A DNA stretch of 9,941 nucleotides, taken from positions 12,792 to 22,732 of the forward strand of contig PMEV01000285.1 in the NCBI GenBank assembly GCA_003154855.1, written 5' to 3'. Under the pieces are notes generated by a model. It was not told the DNA's origin, ran no database searches, and worked only from the letters and a program-made list of their open reading frames with translations. Positions 5,866 to 9,941 of this stretch are shown here, piece by piece. The stretch's first letter is position 1. Every line of letters starts with the position of its first letter. Source of the DNA: Bryobacterales bacterium. GTDB taxonomy: Bacteria > Acidobacteriota > Terriglobia > Bryobacterales > Bryobacteraceae. Made by a program: the position numbers and the translations under genes.

Positions 5866-7689
5866 CTAAGCGTGGGCTTGGGCGCTCCAGCCTTCTGCGT
5901 AGCGGCCGCCAGCCGATATCAATTCATCGTGCGATCCGCGTTCGATCACCTGGCCGTCGGACATCACATGGATCATGTCCGCGATTCTGGCGGTCGAGAA
6001 GCGGTGCGTGATCACCATCGTCGTCCGGCCGGCGGCCAGTTGGCGGAAACGGCCGAGCCAGTCGGATTCCGCCCACGGGTCCATCGCGCTCGTAGGCTCG
6101 TCGAGCACCAGGATGGGAGCCTGCCGCAGGAAGGCGCGCGCCAGCGCGATCCTCTGCCACTCTCCCGCGCTCAGCTCCGTTCCGTTCTCGAACCAGCGCC
6201 CCAGCAAGTGGTCGTAGCCTGAGGGAAGTCCGCGGATGATCTCCTCCGCGCCGGCGGCTTCGGCGGCGGTCCGGATGGCCGCGCGGTCCGGCGCCGACGC
6301 AATGTCGCCCAGTGCGATGTTCCCGGCAACCGTGGCGTTGTAGTGCACCGGCTGCTGGAAGAGCACCGTAATGGACGCGCGCAGCGAATCCAGATCCACG
6401 GTCCGCAAATCGGCGTGGTCGATCTCAATGCCGCCCTCCTCGGGATCGTAGAAACGGCACAGCAGCTTGATGAGGGTGCTCTTCCCGGCCCCGTTCGCTC
6501 CCACCACGGCCGTGATGCGCCCTGCCGGAATCTCCAGATCGAGATCGCGCACAGCCGGCCGGGCGGCGCCTGGGTAACGGAACGATACCCCGCGAAAGCG
6601 AATCGCCTCCCGTACCACCGGCAGCGGCTTGGCGGCCACTAGGCTCACCACCTTCGGTTCCAGCGCCAGGAAGTCGAACAGGTTGCCCAGGAAGAGCGTG
6701 TTGGCGTAGAGCTGCCCGACGTCGTCCAGCAGGGAACGGCTGAGCTGTAGTCCCTGCTGAAACGCCTGGTATAACATCGCCAGGTCGCCGAGTGTGACTT
6801 CGTGGTGGAAAGCGCGCCACGCCATCCACACCAGCGCCGCGCCGGCGGCGCCCAGCGCGAACAATCCCGCCAGCAACTCGGCCACCCCTTGCTTCCTGAC
6901 CAGGCGGAGCCGTTCGGCCCGCAGTCTCTCGCGCAAGGTCTGGAAGGCGCTTTGGAAATGTTCTCCCAGGCCGAAAAGGCGCACTTCCGCGGCCGTCTCC
7001 ACCGCCGTGAGTACCCAGTCGTAGTACCACGTCCGGCGCTCATCCGAGGTGGTTCGCATCCGCCAGTAGTGCTGGTCGAGCGCGTGGCGCAGCACCACGT
7101 AGAGCGTCGGCACCGTGCTGGCCAGCAGCGCCCCCGGAAGCCACAACCCGAACGGCGCCAGCACCGCCAGCATCGAGACCAGCGTGATGCCGTTCTGCAC
7201 CATTCCACCCAGGTTCTCCAGCAGGGCCACGGAACGCGAACCGGCGTCGGAGCGTGCCCGGTGCAGGTGGTCATAGAATTCCGCATTGTCGTAGAAGGCC
7301 AGGTCGACGGCGATCGACTTCCGATGCACCAGCCGGCTGATGTAGTCCTGCACGCGATCCGCCTGCGCGGTTCGGACCCATCTCGCCACCACTCGTGCGC
7401 CCTCCGCCAACAGCAGCACGGCGGCCATGGCAGCCATCAGCAGCAGAGCGGACCGGCCTCCCGATACGGGCGCGGCCGGGCGCACCGCGGCTACCAGCGC
7501 GTTCACCAGCGACCGCGTCAGATACACCGTGGCGATCGGCAGCAGGCCCTGGAAAACCAGCAGTCCGGCCCACAGCGTGGCATAGCGCGGCGCCGCGGAC
7601 CACACCAATCGGAGTGCTTGCGGAAAGTACGGAAACTGCGCCGCCAGTTTGCGGTACTTCGCGCGCAGGATGGAGCTGCCCGTGGTCAT
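5866..7689 (-). CDS. ABC exporter, fused permease and ATPase (peptide-exporter type, no protease domain)
   Basis: A 607-residue half-transporter. The N-terminal 345 residues form the six-helix exporter permease (hydrophobic segments near 38-60, 80-98, 160-200 and 268-292). The ATPase domain from about 363 has Walker A 'GANGAGKST' (397-405), Q-loop 'FQQP' (444-447), signature 'LSAGEWQR' (506-513, variant of LSGGQ), Walker B 'ILVLDEP' (526-532) and H-loop 'THRF' (561-564). It should work as a homodimer in the inner membrane. There is no N-terminal C39 peptidase, so any leader removal must be done by another protein. That agrees with lasso-peptide 'D' exporters, which follow a separate protease. 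ATG 7689 has no obvious ribosome site, and translation may depend on the nucleotidyltransferase gene ending 37 nt upstream. The position after the kinase and nucleotidyltransferase suggests export of a modified peptide. Another substrate is possible. Confidence 0.9.
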   Translation of the reverse strand: MTTGSSILRAKYRKLAAQFPYFPQALRLVWSAAPRYATLWAGLLVFQGLLPIATVYLTRSLVNALVAAVRPAAPVSGGRSALLLMAAMAAVLLLAEGARVVARWVRTAQADRVQDYISRLVHRKSIAVDLAFYDNAEFYDHLHRARSDAGSRSVALLENLGGMVQNGITLVSMLAVLAPFGLWLPGALLASTVPTLYVVLRHALDQHYWRMRTTSDERRTWYYDWVLTAVETAAEVRLFGLGEHFQSAFQTLRERLRAERLRLVRKQGVAELLAGLFALGAAGAALVWMAWRAFHHEVTLGDLAMLYQAFQQGLQLSRSLLDDVGQLYANTLFLGNLFDFLALEPKVVSLVAAKPLPVVREAIRFRGVSFRYPGAARPAVRDLDLEIPAGRITAVVGANGAGKSTLIKLLCRFYDPEEGGIEIDHADLRTVDLDSLRASITVLFQQPVHYNATVAGNIALGDIASAPDRAAIRTAAEAAGAEEIIRGLPSGYDHLLGRWFENGTELSAGEWQRIALARAFLRQAPILVLDEPTSAMDPWAESDWLGRFRQLAAGRTTMVITHRFSTARIADMIHVMSDGQVIERGSHDELISAGGRYAEGWSAQAHA

Positions 7690-7726
7690 ATGCGCCGGGA
7701 ATCGTCACCTTATCATGCGGCGCCAG

Positions 7727-8857
7727 TCAGGAGAACAGCCGCCGGGCGGCCAGGCGACTGTACTTGGCCATCAGGCGCAGCGGGCGGAAGGCGTAGTAGA
7801 CGGGGAAGAGTGGGCGGGGCAGGCTGAGTGATTCGAGCTCGGCAGGCGTGGGCGCGAGGATGCCCCAGCAGAGGCGCACCTTGTCGGAGGGTCGTTCGAC
7901 CAGGCTGAGCTGGAACCGGAACTCCAATGCCCTGGGGCCCCGGGGTACCGGACGGCCGCCGACCCACAGTTGGGCGCGGCGTGCGATACGGGCCGTGTGG
8001 GGGCACGCGCGCGCACCGGCCAGGATGCTGGGCGGCACACCGGCGCCGAGCATATCCGCGGCCAGCAGCAGGCCGGCCGATACGGTGCGTGAGACCCGCC
8101 GCGCGCGCGAGTACTCCACCAGCGCGTCCCAATCGAGCGCCCTGCGGTCGATCAGGCGCGCCAGATCGCACAGCCAGTGGAGCGAGCACCAGAAATGCTT
8201 GGCGCCGTGGATGCACAGGAAGACCAGCAGGTCCTCGGGAGCCAAGCTGCGCATGGGGCGGCCAGCGATGGAGACAGTCACAAGCCGCGACCAGAAGCCG
8301 TCCATATCGAGCGCGTGGCGGAAACAGGCGGGAGCCAAAGCCCAGTGCAGGTCCACCGGGACGCCGGCCGGCGACGTGAGCGGCAACTCGCCGTTCGACC
8401 CGAAGAAGCGCAGGTCCGTGCCGTACCCGGGCCGGCAGCCGTTGGCCACCAGAAGATCGGCGGCTCGCTGGGCATCGGCCGGGCGCACCAGCAGGTCCAG
8501 ATCGCTCATCTGCCGCAGCGCGGGGCTCTCATACAAGCTCCACGCGATCGCCGGGCCCTTAAACGGCGCCACTTCGATGCCGGCCTGATCGAACAGCGCA
8601 ACCAGGCGGCCAAGTTCGGCGGCGAGTTTCAGGCTATTCGCGGCGCCGGCGTGGAGGCGGTCGCGCAAGCGGCCGAAAATGGCAGCCGGAACCACATCGG
8701 GGCATCGCTCGAGGCGCCAGCACAGCAGCGGCCCCATGCCGTGGCGATCGGCTTGTTCGAGGAGCCGTTCCCAGTCGTCGACAGCGGCGGCCGCGCGCCG
8801 GATGGCGCCGTCATCGGGTCGGGCGCGGGCGCATTCAATGAGGAGGCGCATGCTCAT
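7727..8857 (-). CDS. NTP_transf_5-family nucleotidyltransferase-like protein
   Basis: A 376-residue soluble protein of the uncharacterised nucleotidyltransferase family common in RiPP and polysaccharide clusters. Family landmarks: 'FKGPA' (99-103), 'RQMSDLDLLVRP' (115-126) with the acidic pair D119/D121 expected for metal binding in the polymerase-beta fold, 'VDLHW' (168-172) as candidate third acidic residue, and the family's 'CIHGAKHFW...WLCDLARLI' region (215-236). The acidic residues are intact, so the domain may be active, but no substrate is established for the family as far as I know. It is found beside HPr-like kinases in clusters for phosphorylated lasso peptides, where nucleotide or phosphate addition to the peptide has been considered. 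Start: ATG 8857 is used, with a second ATG two codons later (8851). No ribosome site is seen for either. It lies 31 nt after the kinase gene and 37 nt before the exporter, in one apparent operon. Confidence 0.85.
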   Translation of the reverse strand: MSMRLLIECARARPDDGAIRRAAAAVDDWERLLEQADRHGMGPLLCWRLERCPDVVPAAIFGRLRDRLHAGAANSLKLAAELGRLVALFDQAGIEVAPFKGPAIAWSLYESPALRQMSDLDLLVRPADAQRAADLLVANGCRPGYGTDLRFFGSNGELPLTSPAGVPVDLHWALAPACFRHALDMDGFWSRLVTVSIAGRPMRSLAPEDLLVFLCIHGAKHFWCSLHWLCDLARLIDRRALDWDALVEYSRARRVSRTVSAGLLLAADMLGAGVPPSILAGARACPHTARIARRAQLWVGGRPVPRGPRALEFRFQLSLVERPSDKVRLCWGILAPTPAELESLSLPRPLFPVYYAFRPLRLMAKYSRLAARRLFS

Positions 8858-8888
8858 GCAGTGAGATTGAGGGGCACGAGCTTAGCGA

Positions 8889-9806
8889 TCATGACGCCGC
8901 GGCATGGCGCATGATGGCGGCGTGCAGCTCGGGGAGGCGGCCCAGGTCGTGAGGGTAGGAGAGGCGGTAAACGAGGCCCAAGGCGGCCAGGCGGCTCAAC
9001 GTCTCGAAGTTCAGCCTCAGGCCCCCTGGATCGGTGATATCGAGGACGCAGCTGGATTTCACGAGCTCGATGAGGGCGTCGCGCGGTGCGATGGGCGCGA
9101 TGGATATGTCATCGGCGGGGTTGGCGAGCAGGTAGAGGCGGCGGAGCGCACGGGGTTCGCGGACGAACGGGGTGGCTTGGTGCAGGCGCTCCTTCCGTGA
9201 GTAGTGGCACACCGGCACGGCCACGGCGCCGCGCGGCACGGCTCGCGCCACGTCGGGCCACAGGCGCAGGCCAGGGTAGCTGGGGACAAGCCGGAACGCG
9301 CCGCCAGCCTCGTCGAGCAGCAGGCAGTCATCCGAAACCAATTCGGCGCCGTGCCGAACGAATGCGTCCGCCACGGTGGACTTGCCCTGGCCGCTCTCGC
9401 CCGCGAAGGCCAGAACGCCCCCCGCTGTGGCTACCGCGCTGCCGTGCAGAACCACGCGGCCCATGCGGCTGAGAACCAGCGGCATAACCTGGTCGAGGAG
9501 AAGGTGGCGAATGCTGCCGGTGGGCGTGCCGGGATGGGGCCGGCAACGAAGGGACTTGGCGTCCTCGGCGAGGAAGAAAGTGGCGAGGTCCGGGAACTGC
9601 AGGACGTAGCCGCCGAGGCACCGTGAAATCGTGAGCCAGATCTCGCCGTCCCCGGATTCCCAACGATGAAGCGCCTCGCCGATGGCTGCCGGGAGCTGCC
9701 GGCTGGTCACGCGGAAAACGATGTCGGGGTCCGGGCGGTCCGAATGAGGGAGTTCGGGGAGGTTAACGCTGCTGGCGAGGGCCAGGTCGCAGAACCGGAA
9801 GGTCAT
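8889..9806 (-). CDS. HPr kinase-like (HprK-related) protein, probable peptide serine kinase
   Basis: A 305-residue protein with the HprK-type P-loop 'GESGQGKST' (136-144) after 'VVLHGSAV' (118-125). It is followed by 'LVSDDCLLL' (156-164) with the acidic pair D159/D160, and 'YPGLRLWPD' (177-185), a stretch typical of HprK-like proteins in biosynthetic clusters. True HPr kinase/phosphorylases act on the PTS carrier HPr. This protein has a different N-terminal half and no PTS genes are near, so that role is unlikely. In paeninodin-type lasso clusters a homologous kinase phosphorylates the C-terminal serine of the precursor peptide, and in other clusters HprK-related kinases accompany PqqD-like proteins. 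The ATG at 9806 overlaps the stop of the upstream gene as ATGA, so the two are probably coupled. No Shine-Dalgarno site is evident. The product is predicted cytoplasmic. The target cannot be identified from this window. Confidence 0.85.
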   Translation of the reverse strand: MTFRFCDLALASSVNLPELPHSDRPDPDIVFRVTSRQLPAAIGEALHRWESGDGEIWLTISRCLGGYVLQFPDLATFFLAEDAKSLRCRPHPGTPTGSIRHLLLDQVMPLVLSRMGRVVLHGSAVATAGGVLAFAGESGQGKSTVADAFVRHGAELVSDDCLLLDEAGGAFRLVPSYPGLRLWPDVARAVPRGAVAVPVCHYSRKERLHQATPFVREPRALRRLYLLANPADDISIAPIAPRDALIELVKSSCVLDITDPGGLRLNFETLSRLAALGLVYRLSYPHDLGRLPELHAAIMRHAAAS

Positions 9807-9941
9807 CCGCGGTAACCGTTAGGGAAGGCGGCCCGGTACCAGAGTTCGATGCCGAAGGCCATCACCAACGGCCATGCGTCAGGGAGACAGTCTTTCTGAC
9901 CGTGATGCCACTGGTGCAAGAACTCGTCAAACATGGCCGCC
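9803..9941 (-). CDS. C-terminal tail of an upstream gene, possibly asparagine-synthetase-like (runs off the right edge)
   Basis: The minus-strand frame ending in TGA 9805-9803 is open to the window edge and yields 45 residues ('AAMFDEFLHQ...' to '...FPNGYRG'). The stop shares ATGA with the kinase start, which is the main reason to accept it. The other two frames hit stops within this stretch. The segment 'WPLVMAFGIELWYR' (residues 23-36 of the visible part) resembles the '(L)W..l.LElWlR' ending I remember for asparagine-synthetase-like enzymes, including the lasso 'C' macrocyclase. With so little sequence that identification is a guess. It could also be another cluster protein. A complete view needs the DNA to the right. 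Confidence 0.55.
   Translation of the reverse strand, partial: AAMFDEFLHQWHHGQKDCLPDAWPLVMAFGIELWYRAAFPNGYRG

Noticed and set aside
5810..5925. Short minus-strand frame overlapping the end of the ABC gene, considered as a RiPP precursor
   Set aside because: No ATG start and no ribosome site. It ends after 'GRGGLRRP' without a sensible core, and the spacing does not fit the YxxPxLxxxG leader pattern of lasso precursors.
6802..7827. Plus-strand open frame (341 codons) opposite the ABC permease
   Set aside because: Antisense shadow. Low-complexity Arg/Gln/His content, against intact ABC motifs on the minus strand.
8177..8914. Plus-strand open frame (245 codons) opposite the nucleotidyltransferase
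   Set aside because: Antisense shadow of a gene with recognisable family motifs, with no domain signature of its own.
1..9941. CRISPR arrays, tRNA/rRNA genes, insertion sequences
   Set aside because: No regularly spaced direct repeats, no tRNA-like cloverleaf or rRNA sequence, and no transposase motif were recognised by reading. This was not checked computationally.

Overview
High-GC DNA (clearly above 60% by eye) with tightly packed genes, many 4-nt stop/start overlaps and long spurious open frames opposite real genes. Gene content suggests a soil or environmental bacterium. The style (an HPr-kinase-like/nucleotidyltransferase/ABC set, a stand-alone dynamin-like GTPase, a small two-helix protein) would fit Acidobacteriota, perhaps the Bryobacterales/Solibacter side. 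That placement is an impression, not something the sequence proves.

Left block (1-4148). A rightward gene fragment, the tail of a methyltransferase with a C-terminal regulatory domain, converges with a leftward series. Read in its own direction, that series is a cation/proton antiporter (4148-2958), a dynamin-family GTPase (2961-1195, sharing ATGA with the antiporter stop), a two-helix small membrane protein (1155-871) and an MTH1187-type thiamine-binding protein (806-510). The antiporter and GTPase are almost certainly translated as a coupled pair. The small membrane protein has a consensus-like -10 box inside the GTPase stop region and may also have its own transcript.

Middle (4149-5865). 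A 252-nt divergent intergenic region holds a 58-bp imperfect inverted repeat that ends exactly where an extended -10 promoter begins. This promoter should drive a YfcE/MJ0936-type metallophosphoesterase (4401-5102). A 200-nt convergent gap with two inverted repeats follows, then a leftward VanZ-family membrane protein (5716-5303).

Right block (5866-9941). All genes run leftward: the C-terminal tail of a protein entering from the right edge (possibly an asparagine-synthetase-like macrocyclase), an HPr-kinase-like protein, an NTP_transf_5 family protein and a peptide-exporter-type ABC transporter without a protease domain. Kinase, nucleotidyltransferase and exporter together are known from clusters for phosphorylated lasso peptides (paeninodin type) and from related PqqD/HprK-linked peptide systems. 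No precursor peptide, PqqD-like recognition protein or leader protease lies in the window, so the diagnostic genes, if present, are to the right. This block is the best candidate for an interesting system.
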